From Cupriavidus basilensis (GTDB lineage: Bacteria > Pseudomonadota > Gammaproteobacteria > Burkholderiales > Burkholderiaceae): a DNA stretch of 38,957 bases. Made by a program: the position numbers and the translations under genes. The first letter of the stretch is position 1, and each line of letters starts with the position of its first letter. The DNA lies in the NCBI RefSeq assembly GCF_029335485.1, contig NZ_JARJLM010000681.1, forward strand, positions 1 through 38,957, in the 5' to 3' direction. Below, piece by piece: positions 16,489 to 23,407 of this stretch. The notes beneath the pieces are model-generated. The model did not search any database. It was not told the origin of the DNA and worked only from the letters and a program-made list of their open reading frames with translations.

Positions 16489-16776
16489 ATGTGCGAACGT
16501 ATTCAGGCGATCAGGATCGCCATTTTTGTGGTCATCGGCGTGATCATTGTCACTATGGCACTTGCCATGGAATGGCACGACAGGAAGCGCGGTATCGATA
16601 TGAAGTCGTCCGAGAGCTTCTTTGAGATCTGCCGCAGCGTGTCCAAGCCGTTTTCGCGACTGATCCTGCTTGGCTCTTGCGGCGTGGTCGTCTTGTTCGT
16701 TAGCCTGTTCGTGCTCACGCTGTGGGGTAAAACGCAGGGGTGCATGTTTCCCACGCGCAATGGCGGTACCTGGTGA
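16489..16776 (+). CDS. Hypothetical two-helix membrane protein
   Basis: A 95-residue protein starting at ATG 16489 with AGAGAG upstream; the longer open frame from 16054 is a shadow of the previous gene. Helices cover residues 7-26 (AIRIAIFVVIGVIIVTMALA) and 57-79 (RLILLGSCGVVVLFVSLFVLTLW), joined by a charged 30-residue loop. No functional signature is seen. It is one more member of the run of small membrane proteins. Confidence 0.65.
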   Translation: MCERIQAIRIAIFVVIGVIIVTMALAMEWHDRKRGIDMKSSESFFEICRSVSKPFSRLILLGSCGVVVLFVSLFVLTLWGKTQGCMFPTRNGGTW

Positions 16777-17026
16777 CGTGGGAATTCGACAACTCCACGG
16801 GCGCACCCTGGCAAAGGACAAGGGGCGACACCCACGTCAGCCCGAAGCTCGCGCAGAGGTGCCTGGATGCCGGTGAAACACGTCAAATTCCCTTGAAGCG
16901 AACTCGCTAATCTTACTGTGCCGTGCGCCGTGCCAAGGCGCTGTCTTTCAGCGGGTGCGAGTTCCGTCCGGCAACTTTCGCTCCGGCCGCGTAGCAATTG
17001 GCATGCATGCCCGTCAGGAAGCACGC
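16777..17026. other. Intergenic stretch without a supported gene
   Basis: Apart from the repeats and promoter that follow, this 250-nt segment shows no gene-like frame, RNA or terminator I can support. Confidence 0.5.
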
Positions 17027-17068
17027 GTCTTTAGGATTTATCTCACTGTCTTTAGGATTTATCTCATT
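17027..17068 (+). repeat. Perfectly phased 21-bp tandem repeat (two units)
   Basis: Unit 1 (17027-17047) and unit 2 (17048-17068) are GTCTTTAGGATTTATCTCA plus CT or TT, identical except for one base. The 21-bp period is two helical turns, and the second unit ends inside the -35 element of the promoter below, as expected for regulator binding sites. The core GATTTATCTCA recurs on the other strand at 7091-7101. Confidence 0.8.
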
Positions 17069-17095
17069 GATCGTTGCGGTTTGCAGCAATATACT
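17067..17095 (+). promoter_or_regulatory. Strong sigma-70 promoter for the 17134 gene cluster
   Basis: TTGATC (17067-17072) and TATACT (17090-17095) are spaced by 17 nt. Transcription would start near 17102, giving a leader of about 30 nt before the AAAGGA ribosome binding site and the ATG at 17134. Confidence 0.75.
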
Positions 17096-17133
17096 ACGCA
17101 CTGATTGCACAGAGATTTCTAAAGGATATTTAA

Positions 17134-17484
17134 ATGGGCCTGGCCATAGGCGGCGTTATCGCAAACATCATTGCAGGGCTGGCCTTTCTCTCCGGCCAAT
17201 ATTCCGAGGGAGGCAGCTCCTTCCTGGATGTAGCCGCGGCAATTCTAGGAACATTCCTGGCCATCTCCGTACTTGGGCTCATCCTTGCTGGCGCGGGCAA
17301 GAAGAAGCTCGGCGGCACCCTGGTCATCATCGGATCTGTCCCATTTGTTCCACTGGGTCTGATTGGCGCCATCGGTGGACGAAAGATCATCCAGTCCGAC
17401 CCCAGCGCCAATGATCTTGATGCCCGACGTCGCGCGGCTGCGGCTTTGGTGTCGTCCTCGGCAGATTCGTCGCGGGATACGTGA
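17134..17484 (+). CDS. Hypothetical small membrane protein
   Basis: A 116-residue protein with AAAGGA 8 nt before the ATG. Three glycine/alanine-rich helices are likely (residues 3-20, IGGVIANIIAGLAFLSG; 32-51, AAAILGTFLAISVLGLILAG; 58-80, LGGTLVIIGSVPFVPLGLIGAIGG) followed by a charged, Ser/Ala-rich cytosolic tail. The function is unknown. It is the first gene behind the promoter with the tandem repeats, and its stop overlaps the next start as TGATG, so the two are translationally coupled. Confidence 0.78.
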   Translation: MGLAIGGVIANIIAGLAFLSGQYSEGGSSFLDVAAAILGTFLAISVLGLILAGAGKKKLGGTLVIIGSVPFVPLGLIGAIGGRKIIQSDPSANDLDARRRAAAALVSSSADSSRDT

Positions 17485-17942
17485 TGGCTGACAACGTCTC
17501 GTCCCCAGTCTCGACGGCCCTCGCATTTCAGGCCGACCGTCGAGCAAATATGATGATCGGATTTGGCTGCGTGTTTATTGTGGTGGCGCTTTTCCTGGCG
17601 GCCAATTTTGGCGGAGCCGGCATAGGAAGCTTTGTCACGGTATCCGTCATGTTCATCGCGATTGGCATCTTCAAGCGGTCAAGCGTGTATCTCCGGTTTG
17701 ACGCGGACTATTTCGAAACGAAGTTGGCGCTCGCCGGCGGGTGGCACACGGTGCTTTACAGCGAAGTAACAAGCAGTGAAGTGAGCGACAAGCTTGTCGT
17801 CGTTTACTACCGAAAGCACGGCCAACCAGCAGATTCGAAGCCGCAGCGAATCCGTATCCACCTTGGCGAACTTCGCACCGAAGATCTTCCATTGTGCATT
17901 GATGCGTTTCGTAAACGTTTGCCGTCACCCGCTTCAGCCTGA
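17484..17942 (+). CDS. Hypothetical two-helix membrane protein with PH-like domain
   Basis: A 152-residue protein; I take the ATG at 17484 that overlaps the previous stop, although a GTG lies one codon earlier. Helices at about residues 24-42 (MMIGFGCVFIVVALFLAAN) and 48-67 (GIGSFVTVSVMFIAIGIFK) are followed by a beta-rich soluble domain (VYLRFDADYFETKLAL, VLYSEVTSSEVSDKLVVVYYRK) ending in a helix (LPLCIDAFRKRL). This layout, with two helices and then PH-like strands, matches the proteins at 12887 and 14969 without obvious sequence identity. The role is unknown. Confidence 0.75.
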   Translation: MADNVSSPVSTALAFQADRRANMMIGFGCVFIVVALFLAANFGGAGIGSFVTVSVMFIAIGIFKRSSVYLRFDADYFETKLALAGGWHTVLYSEVTSSEVSDKLVVVYYRKHGQPADSKPQRIRIHLGELRTEDLPLCIDAFRKRLPSPASA

Positions 17943-17943
17943 C

Positions 17944-18468
17944 ATGTTTCCGGCCGGCTTGGGATTTTCCGGCCTCGTGTGGTTAGCCTGCGCATCCCTC
18001 GCGCACGCCGAGCCTGCGTCGCCTGACTATTGCTATCCGCAACGGCTGTTGGCCATCCACGGCATTCAATACCGGCAGGATGCAGCGGCGGCCCGGCGCG
18101 CGCTCGGCAAGCCCGACAACATCCAGCGGTTGACTGTGCCGGGCACGGCAGGCGCCTTTCAGGTAGACCGGTGGCGCTATCCCGGTCTGCAGCTTGACGT
18201 GAAAGCCTCGACGCGAGAGGTGGAAACACTTGTTGCTACCGGGCCGGCGTCCGCCATGCCGAATGGCGTGCGTGTCGGCATGCCTATTGCGGAAGTCTCG
18301 CGACGCCTGGGCGTGGACGTTGGCGGCATGCTGTCGCCGGAGCTGCGGTGGACGCCGGCATTGTGCGAGCGCGGCCCGCATGACTGGATCTTTGTTGGCC
18401 CGATATTCACCTTTGCGCGAGATGCGAAACAGGTCCGGCTGCGTTCGATCCGGATACAGCGGATTTGA
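17944..18468 (+). CDS. Hypothetical exported protein
   Basis: A 174-residue protein starting one base after the previous stop. Residues 1-22 (MFPAGLGFSGLVWLACASLA, cut after HA) look like a signal peptide, with mature EPASPDYCYPQRLLAIHG. The mature domain has repeated A-x-x-A-R-R-A-L-G-K-P and M-P-I-A-E-V-S-R-R-L-G segments, that is, two beta-alpha units of the kind seen in small SmpA/BamE-like periplasmic domains, where a G-x-x-x-x-x-V-x-x-x-L-G helix recurs. This is an inference from pattern only. Two cysteines may pair. It is the third gene of the 17134 cluster by spacing. Confidence 0.7.
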   Translation: MFPAGLGFSGLVWLACASLAHAEPASPDYCYPQRLLAIHGIQYRQDAAAARRALGKPDNIQRLTVPGTAGAFQVDRWRYPGLQLDVKASTREVETLVATGPASAMPNGVRVGMPIAEVSRRLGVDVGGMLSPELRWTPALCERGPHDWIFVGPIFTFARDAKQVRLRSIRIQRI

Positions 18469-18578
18469 GTGCGAACGTGGTCTCCGGCGGCTGAGCATGG
18501 TGGCGCGGCACAAATTGCTGCACAAGCCCGCCGCCAGCATCAAGCTCTTTACTGGTCATTGAACCTACCTATCTACAG

Positions 18579-19097
18579 ATGGCGCATGTGAATCTGCTCA
18601 AGCTGTCCCCCGGTGTCCATGCCGGCCTGCTGATCCGGCCGCGCTGGCCTGCGCGGCACGTCTGCGTGGATGCGCAAGTCCTGGGCAAGCTACTGGCTAT
18701 CCAGGCCGAGTTGCCCGCGAAGATTGACCTGATCCTGACCCGAGGCTATGAGCCACAGGCGTCCGGTCTTGGTCTTGCCCGCAACCGGTTTCGCGCGCTG
18801 GGCATCGGTCTGTTCCGCTTGCTTTATCCCGCCAGACGCGACGAGCTGGCGGATATTTTCGGAAGCAATGGACATGATGTCGATGGCACGCATATCGACG
18901 TTTCATTTCGGTTGAACGGCCGTCGGGTGCGGATGCTGCCGCTGGGTGTCTTTACGCCATCTTTCTTGCAACGGCGCAGTGTGCGGCGATCCGCTTCGGT
19001 CCTGGCGCAGATCCATTCCGCACTGATACAGCACGGTTTTCGGATTCATCATAACGCCACGGAAAGGCTGCAGATTCATTGCGATCTGATCCGGTAG
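18579..19097 (+). CDS. Hypothetical protein, possible peptidase M15 (VanX/VanY) relative
   Basis: A 172-residue soluble protein without a signal peptide. Features suggesting a peptidase M15-like fold are the strand IDLILTRGYEP, the GHDVDGTHIDVSF segment in the position of the S-x-H-x-x-G-x-A-x-D zinc motif, and a late LQIHCDLI that could hold the third metal ligand. The classical motif is not exact, so activity is doubtful. It might cleave D-Ala-D-Ala bonds in the cell wall or be a diverged relative. The spacing of 110 nt behind the previous gene and the absence of a strong ribosome binding site leave its transcription unclear. It converges with the SRPBCC gene, 22 nt away. Confidence 0.55.
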   Translation: MAHVNLLKLSPGVHAGLLIRPRWPARHVCVDAQVLGKLLAIQAELPAKIDLILTRGYEPQASGLGLARNRFRALGIGLFRLLYPARRDELADIFGSNGHDVDGTHIDVSFRLNGRRVRMLPLGVFTPSFLQRRSVRRSASVLAQIHSALIQHGFRIHHNATERLQIHCDLIR

Positions 19098-19119
19098 CGC
19101 AGATATACGGCCGCTCACA

Positions 19120-20175
19120 TCAGCCTTTCCCTGGACGCCGGAACCCCAGACCGGCCGTGATCGCACCACCCTGTTCACCTGTTTCGATCCGCTGCTTCAG
19201 CAGCCGCAACACCACGGTATGGAAATCGTCCAGCGTGCGATCCGCCCACCAGCGGCCGTAGGTATTGACCATGGTGCGCATGCGATAGGTGGAGGACAGG
19301 CTCAGCTCGGTGCGGCCATCGCCCAGGTCACGCATAACGTATTCGCCCCGCAGGAGATCGAAGTAATGGTCCCCGATCACGACGTGGGTATCGAGCCGCC
19401 GCAGCGCTTCGCGTGCCGGGGACACGTCCACGCGGTACCCCAGCCGCTGCGACGGTTCCCATGCGGTGACGTACTCCCGGAAATGGATGCCATCGTCCCA
19501 GTACAGATCCCGCACGGCACCGACGCCGGTGCCGCTGAGACCGGCTGCGCGCGGACGTGGCAGGCCGATTGCATGCGAAAAACTCCAGCTCAGTTCCTCG
19601 CGCCGGATGTCCGGCACGTTGAGCAGGCCCTGCCATACTGCCGCTGGCGGCGCGCTGATGACGATGCGATTGCTGACGGTGTGGACCAGTTCGGGCACCG
19701 GCACGGCCGATTCGCCAAGTCCCACGGCCAGCGGCAGCAGCGCGAAGCAGCCGACCATGCCTTGCCGCAGGTGCCGGCGCGCGCGCAGGCGATCGGCTAT
19801 CCAGCCAGCCAGAAGGCCACCGCACGAGGACAGCGCCAAGGTCACCGGCGCCAGCATGATCAGGCAGATCACGGTCTCCCATTGGATCAGCGCGAATACC
19901 GTGTAGTGCATCGCGATGGACAGCCACGGTGCCATGCAGCGATACGCCATGCTGGACCGCTGCGCCGGCGAACTGAGGCCCACGCAGACCGCACCGGTCA
20001 CCAGCGGGCTGCCGAAGATGCCGGTAACCGAGACGAAGCCTTCAGGCAGCCAATGCAGGCGCATCAACACGTACAGCAGGGCCCCGTAGAGCACGCCGCC
20101 AAGTACGCCGCCGACCGATGCGATCCAGATTCTCCTGCGCGACGCCACTGCCGGCATTTCGCTCATTTTTTCCAT
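19120..20175 (-). CDS. Membrane protein with C-terminal SRPBCC (START-like) domain
   Basis: A 351-residue protein. The first 160 residues carry about four or five helices (for example IWIASVGGVLGGVLYGALLYVL, LSIAMHYTVFALIQ, LIMLAPVTLALSSCGGLLAGW and MVGCFALLPLAVGLG). From about residue 168 a SRPBCC lipid/ligand-binding fold follows, opening VSNRIVISAPPAAVWQGLLN and closing with the usual amphipathic helix (WADRTLDDFHTVVLRLLKQRI). The START-like domain probably faces the side reached after the last helix and binds a hydrophobic molecule; the ligand is unknown. It stands alone, divergent from the metG side. Confidence 0.82.
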   Translation of the reverse strand: MEKMSEMPAVASRRRIWIASVGGVLGGVLYGALLYVLMRLHWLPEGFVSVTGIFGSPLVTGAVCVGLSSPAQRSSMAYRCMAPWLSIAMHYTVFALIQWETVICLIMLAPVTLALSSCGGLLAGWIADRLRARRHLRQGMVGCFALLPLAVGLGESAVPVPELVHTVSNRIVISAPPAAVWQGLLNVPDIRREELSWSFSHAIGLPRPRAAGLSGTGVGAVRDLYWDDGIHFREYVTAWEPSQRLGYRVDVSPAREALRRLDTHVVIGDHYFDLLRGEYVMRDLGDGRTELSLSSTYRMRTMVNTYGRWWADRTLDDFHTVVLRLLKQRIETGEQGGAITAGLGFRRPGKG

Positions 20176-20484
20176 TACTTGTCCGTACGGCCATTTTCTG
20201 TAAATTTGGCACGCATTGTCGCATACATGGATCTCGGCTCGGATTGTTGATCCTTACTCAACATGGAAGGCATACTCGGGACACTTTGAAGCCCGCTCAT
20301 TTCGCGCCTGCCCTGAAGCCGCTTGCGAGCTATGTCTTGTTCATGCTGGAAACCGGCATTCCGTGGGAAGACTTCCTAAACGCTGGACACGCATTGAATT
20401 AGCTGGCAGGATTCAAGACTTGCGGCCAAGCCCACTGCGGCCACGTCCGCCGATTCGCCATATATTCGCTTTAGACTCAACACA
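20176..20484. other. Intergenic region upstream of the metG leader, with a doubtful ORF
   Basis: A plus frame ending at 20402 reads LKPAHFAPALKPLASYVLFM then LETGIPWEDFLNAGHALN, which looks protein-like, but only rare starts (TTG near 20244-20247) are available and no ribosome binding site is seen; it may be a remnant. TATATT at 20461-20466 is a possible -10 for the leader ORF and metG, without a convincing -35. Confidence 0.3.
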
Positions 20485-20559
20485 ATGAAGATTCAAGCTA
20501 TCAAAGCCTCCGTTCACTCGATGCGTATGCCCCTGGAAGGATATCCCCCCGGGCGCTGA
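20485..20559 (+). CDS. 24-codon leader ORF, like the N-terminus of an enolase-superfamily protein
   Basis: The ORF reads MKIQAIKASVHSMRMPLEGY PPGR and stops at TGA 20557-20559. MKI-x-A-I-K-A-S-V-H is the common opening of mandelate racemase/muconate-cycloisomerase family proteins, so it may be a cut-off relic of such a gene. Its place directly before an intrinsic terminator and metG would also suit a leader peptide: it has three methionines in 15 codons. There is no clear ribosome binding site. I cannot decide between relic and leader. Confidence 0.4.
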   Translation: MKIQAIKASVHSMRMPLEGYPPGR

Positions 20560-20575
20560 GGGCTTTTTTGCTTCT

Positions 20576-20611
20576 AAAAAGGGACGCCGCCGGCGTCCCT
20601 TTTTTCTTTTT
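20576..20611 (+). terminator. Intrinsic terminator or attenuator directly upstream of metG
   Basis: A 13-bp stem (AAAAAGGGACGCC and GGCGTCCCTTTTT, 3-nt loop GCC) is followed by more T residues up to 20611; the metG ribosome binding site GGAG starts at 20612. No promoter fits between the terminator and the gene, so metG transcription must pass through it. Confidence 0.85.
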
Positions 20612-20620
20612 GGAGCTGCA

Positions 20621-22159
20621 ATGACATACCGATATATCACCACGCCGATCTACTACGTGAACGACCGGCCGCATATGGGCCATGCCTACGCCAGCATCCA
20701 TGCGGACATCATGGCCCGTTACCTGCGCGCCGCCGGGCATCAGGTGTTGCTGCTCACCGGCGCCGACGCGCATGGCGAGAAAATCGCCAAGGCCGCGATG
20801 CAGGCCAACGAGGCACCCCATGCGTTCGCGGAGCGTCACGCACGGTCGTTTGAAGAAGCGTGGCGGCGTCTGTCGGTTGAACCGGATCTGTTCGTTCGCA
20901 CCACTGCTTCCACGCACGCCGAGGTCGTATCCGCATGCCTGACGCGGCTCTTCGAGGCCGGCGAGATCTATCTCGCGGATTATGAAGGGCTCTACTCGAT
21001 CGGCCAGGAGCGCTTCGTCACCGACAAGGAACTGGTGGACGGCAAACTTCCGGAGGACAAGGATCCGCCTGTGCTGCGGCGCGAACCCAACTACTTCTTC
21101 CGCATGGATGCGCACCGCGATTGGATGCGCCAGTTGCTGCTGGACACCCCGGATCTGATCCAGCCCACGCAATACCGTAGTGAAATACTGAAGCTGCTGG
21201 AAGAACCGATAGGCGACCTGAGCATCTCGCGCCCGGTGGATCGTCTCGATTGGGGCATCCCGATTCCGTGGGATGCCGGACACGTTACCTACGTCTGGTT
21301 CGACGCGCTGCTCGGCTACGTTTCACCGCTCGGCTATCCCGGCCAGCCTGCCTTCGCGGATTACTGGCCGTCCGTGCAGCATGTGATTGGCAAGGACATC
21401 CTGCGCACGCATACGCTCTTCTGGCTGAGCATGACGCATGCGCTGGGAATCGCGCCGTATCGGCGTTTGCACGTGTCCGGTCACCTGCTCGGCTCGGATG
21501 GCCGGAAGATGAGCAAGTCGCTTGGCAACGGCGTTGATCCGCTGAAGGCGGCAGAAACGTACGGTGTCGACGCCTTGCGCTATACGCTGATCCGGGAGAT
21601 CAGTTTCGGTTTCGATGGAATCATCAGCAACACCGTTATCGAACAGCGCCTGAATCGCGACCTGGCCGACGATCTGGGCAACCTTGCATCGCGCGCCTTG
21701 TCCATGGTGACAAAGTATCGCGACGGATGCGTGCCCGCGCCGGCAGCTTACGAAGCGAGCGAGGTAGCGATTATCGCGCGCGCCACCGAACTGCCCGCCA
21801 TGGTTCTGGCGCTCGTCGAAGAGATGAAGCTTGGACGCGCTGCGGGGCAGATCATGGAATTCGTGAAGCAGCTCAACGGGTATGTCGCGAGCAGCGCGCC
21901 ATGGGTATTGGCGAAAGACAGCAAGGCGTCAGACCGGCTGGATACGGTTCTCTACACGCTCCTCGAAGCCCTGTACAGCGTTTCCAACCTGCTGTCTCCA
22001 GTCATGCCGGGCAAGATGAACGAGTTGAGATCCTTGCTTGGCGTATCTGCCGAGCCGCGCTGGAACTCGCCTTGGGGCCATGGCGTAAAGCCGGGTAGCG
22101 TCGTCAGGGAAGGCATCCTCTATCCAAAGCGGCCAAGTGGAATTGGCGATGACGTGTAG
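20621..22159 (+). CDS. metG: Methionyl-tRNA synthetase, short form without zinc cysteines
   Basis: Attaches methionine to tRNA-Met in the cytosol. The class I signatures are present: PHMGHAY (HIGH motif, residues 18-21), YVWFDAL and GRKMSKSLGN (KMSKS, residues 296-300), with an anticodon-binding helical domain after residue 350. At 512 residues it ends after that domain and lacks the C-terminal tRNA-binding (EMAPII-like) domain found in E. coli-type enzymes of about 680 residues. In the connective peptide, where many relatives have cysteine pairs (YCVGCE ... CP), it reads YEGLYSIGQERF and DGKLPEDKDPP, so the knuckle is cysteine-free. GGAG lies 5 nt before the ATG. It is probably a second, diverged or acquired MetRS beside a housekeeping copy elsewhere; some such paralogues confer resistance to synthetase inhibitors. 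That role is inference. Confidence 0.93.
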   Translation: MTYRYITTPIYYVNDRPHMGHAYASIHADIMARYLRAAGHQVLLLTGADAHGEKIAKAAMQANEAPHAFAERHARSFEEAWRRLSVEPDLFVRTTASTHAEVVSACLTRLFEAGEIYLADYEGLYSIGQERFVTDKELVDGKLPEDKDPPVLRREPNYFFRMDAHRDWMRQLLLDTPDLIQPTQYRSEILKLLEEPIGDLSISRPVDRLDWGIPIPWDAGHVTYVWFDALLGYVSPLGYPGQPAFADYWPSVQHVIGKDILRTHTLFWLSMTHALGIAPYRRLHVSGHLLGSDGRKMSKSLGNGVDPLKAAETYGVDALRYTLIREISFGFDGIISNTVIEQRLNRDLADDLGNLASRALSMVTKYRDGCVPAPAAYEASEVAIIARATELPAMVLALVEEMKLGRAAGQIMEFVKQLNGYVASSAPWVLAKDSKASDRLDTVLYTLLEALYSVSNLLSPVMPGKMNELRSLLGVSAEPRWNSPWGHGVKPGSVVREGILYPKRPSGIGDDV

Positions 22160-22246
22160 GAACACGAGTGCAAGCGTATCGTGGCGACGGCGGATATCAA
22201 ACGCATCCGCCATCGCCGCGTGAACGGTACCTTCGTTGCCCTGATC

Positions 22247-22282
22247 ATTCTGATTCTCACCGGATTCAATGAGAATCAGAAT
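22247..22282. repeat. Perfect 13-bp inverted repeat between convergent genes
   Basis: ATTCTGATTCTCA (22247-22259) and TGAGAATCAGAAT (22270-22282) enclose a 10-nt loop. It lies between the end of metG and the end of the convergent I78-inhibitor gene, so a shared terminator is the simplest role, but there is no T-run on either side. Alternatives are a regulator site or a repetitive extragenic element. Confidence 0.6.
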
Positions 22283-22312
22283 GCCGGATTTGCCCTTGTC
22301 CGACGCGGTACT

Positions 22313-22654
22313 TCACCCCCGCCGTACGGCGCTCACCTTGCCATCCTTGACGTCCAGCGTGCGGCGTTGCGGGTTGTAGTCCATGGTCCCCGGCATGTGC
22401 TGGCCATCCCGGTCGCCAAACCGCCACGCGCAGCCCTTGAGCAGCCCGATGGCATCGGCCTCCGTCTTGCCGATCAGGGTGTCATCGCCAAGCTTGTCGG
22501 CCTGGCAGCCTTCCGGCGTGCCGCGGGCGCCTTGGGGGCCCGGGTACGGCACGGGATTCGCGGGGGCCTGGGCGGCACAGCCCGCCATCAGCGTTGCAAA
22601 CACGATCGCGCCTGCGGCAATAGGTCGGTTCCATCGGGGTTGCTGTTTGGACAT
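22313..22654 (-). CDS. I78-family peptidase inhibitor-like lipoprotein
   Basis: A 113-residue protein from ATG 22654 with AAGGA 7 nt upstream. The signal peptide ends in the lipobox LMAGC (Cys26), followed by an Ala/Pro-rich linker. The mature part has the I78 layout: GCQADKL, IGKTEADAIGLL, then RFGDRDGQHMPGTMDYNPQR and a final DGKVSAVRRG. Family members inhibit serine proteases such as elastase, and here the protein would act in the periplasm or on the outer membrane. It carries only two cysteines besides the lipid anchor. It is a single gene, convergent with metG. Confidence 0.85.
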   Translation of the reverse strand: MSKQQPRWNRPIAAGAIVFATLMAGCAAQAPANPVPYPGPQGARGTPEGCQADKLGDDTLIGKTEADAIGLLKGCAWRFGDRDGQHMPGTMDYNPQRRTLDVKDGKVSAVRRG

Positions 22655-22832
22655 GCGATTCCTTTTCAAGACGTGCGATAAGCTCAGCTCAGCCGGCAAG
22701 ATGCCGGAATTCGCCCCAATCGGACCGAAGGAACGATTGGGACTCGCCGTTGATCGGTGCCGGCATCACGCGAGCGGATGGCCGGCGGCCGAGCCCGGTC
22801 AGCCTACCAGCAGCACCGCACTCGCACCACCC

Positions 22833-23126
22833 TCATCCATCGCCGCCCTCCCCCCGGCCATTCAGCGCGGCCATCTCGCTCAGCACCAGCGTTTCATTCG
22901 CCAGCCCGGCAGCCAGTGAAAGAAGCCGCTGCTGGCACGCTTCGGTGAGACCGCCGAACGAGCCCCCTGCTGCGGCATTCTCGCTCGCCACCGCCAGCAG
23001 CGCATGAAGCTGCGAAGCCTTTTCAGCGGCAAGGCTAAGGGGGGTTTCCGACGGGGCATGGGCGGTCACGAACATGTCGGCGCCCGTCTGTTCGGCAGTG
23101 ATGCCGTAGCGGGTGTGCTTATACAT
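22833..23126 (-). CDS. Small hypothetical helical protein
   Basis: A 97-residue protein with GGAGG 9 nt before the ATG. After a short strand-like opening (YKHTRYGITAEQTGADMFVTAHAP) it is mostly helical and Ala/Leu-rich (SLAAEKASQLHALLAVASENAAAG, QQRLLSLAAGLANETLVLSEMAAL). It resembles the small uncharacterised proteins grouped under DUF3077/DUF6124 in Pseudomonas and relatives, with a helix that counts and packs Ala/Leu residues, but I am not certain. Its start overlaps the end of a 34-codon upstream ORF by 8 nt, so translation is probably coupled. Confidence 0.68.
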   Translation of the reverse strand: MYKHTRYGITAEQTGADMFVTAHAPSETPLSLAAEKASQLHALLAVASENAAAGGSFGGLTEACQQRLLSLAAGLANETLVLSEMAALNGRGEGGDG

Positions 23127-23223
23127 CGGGCGCCCTCCATTGCGAAGCGCGCAAGGGCGGACGGATTGCCGGGATGTCGGGAGATGGAATTTGCCCGGTA
23201 TGGACGAGCGAAGACTGGGGCAT
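23119..23223 (-). CDS. 34-residue upstream ORF coupled to the 97-residue gene
   Basis: ATG 23223 is preceded by a near-perfect AAGGAGG at 7 nt spacing, the best ribosome binding site in the neighbourhood. The peptide (MPQSSLVHTGQIPSPDIPAI then RPPLRASQWRAPDV) is Pro/Arg-rich without a hydrophobic stretch. Its TAA overlaps the ATG of the following gene. It may be a translated leader controlling that gene or a small protein in its own right. Confidence 0.6.
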   Translation of the reverse strand: MPQSSLVHTGQIPSPDIPAIRPPLRASQWRAPDV

Positions 23224-23334
23224 AAGATGCCTCCTTCCTGAGCGGTTTCTAGAATATCGCCTGGTAGCGACGGTCCGCCTTCTCAACGAGCTGCTAATCC
23301 CGGCCGCTGCTTTCGCAGCGACGCGCGAAGTATA
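23224..23334 (-). promoter_or_regulatory. Promoter and structured leader of the 34/97-residue genes
   Basis: On the minus strand a -10 TATACT lies at 23334-23329 (no clear -35). The transcript would then begin with a hairpin CGCTGC-GAAA-GCAGCG (23320-23305) capped by a GNRA tetraloop. A second nested stem is possible further down (GCGG paired with CCGC enclosing TCGC-TACCAG-GCGA), just before the ribosome binding site. It matches no riboswitch class I know. Confidence 0.45.
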
Positions 23335-23407
23335 ACGTGGCCCGCCGCCGCCGAGCGCGGTGGCACAAAAAAGTGACGCCGCTGCCGCGATCAAACCACC
23401 ACGAACC

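Noticed and set aside
16998-17414. ORF starting MACMPVRKHASLGFISLSLGF
   Set aside because: Its start is only a translation of the tandem repeat and promoter, and it then runs out of frame through the gene at 17134.
20247-20402. Plus-strand ORF ending LETGIPWEDFLNAGHALN
   Set aside because: The ending looks protein-like, but there is no ATG or GTG start or ribosome binding site; kept only as a possible remnant.
4419-20600. tRNA-Leu as the attachment site of an integrated island
   Set aside because: No integrase gene and no second copy of the tRNA 3' end were found in the window, so this cannot be supported.
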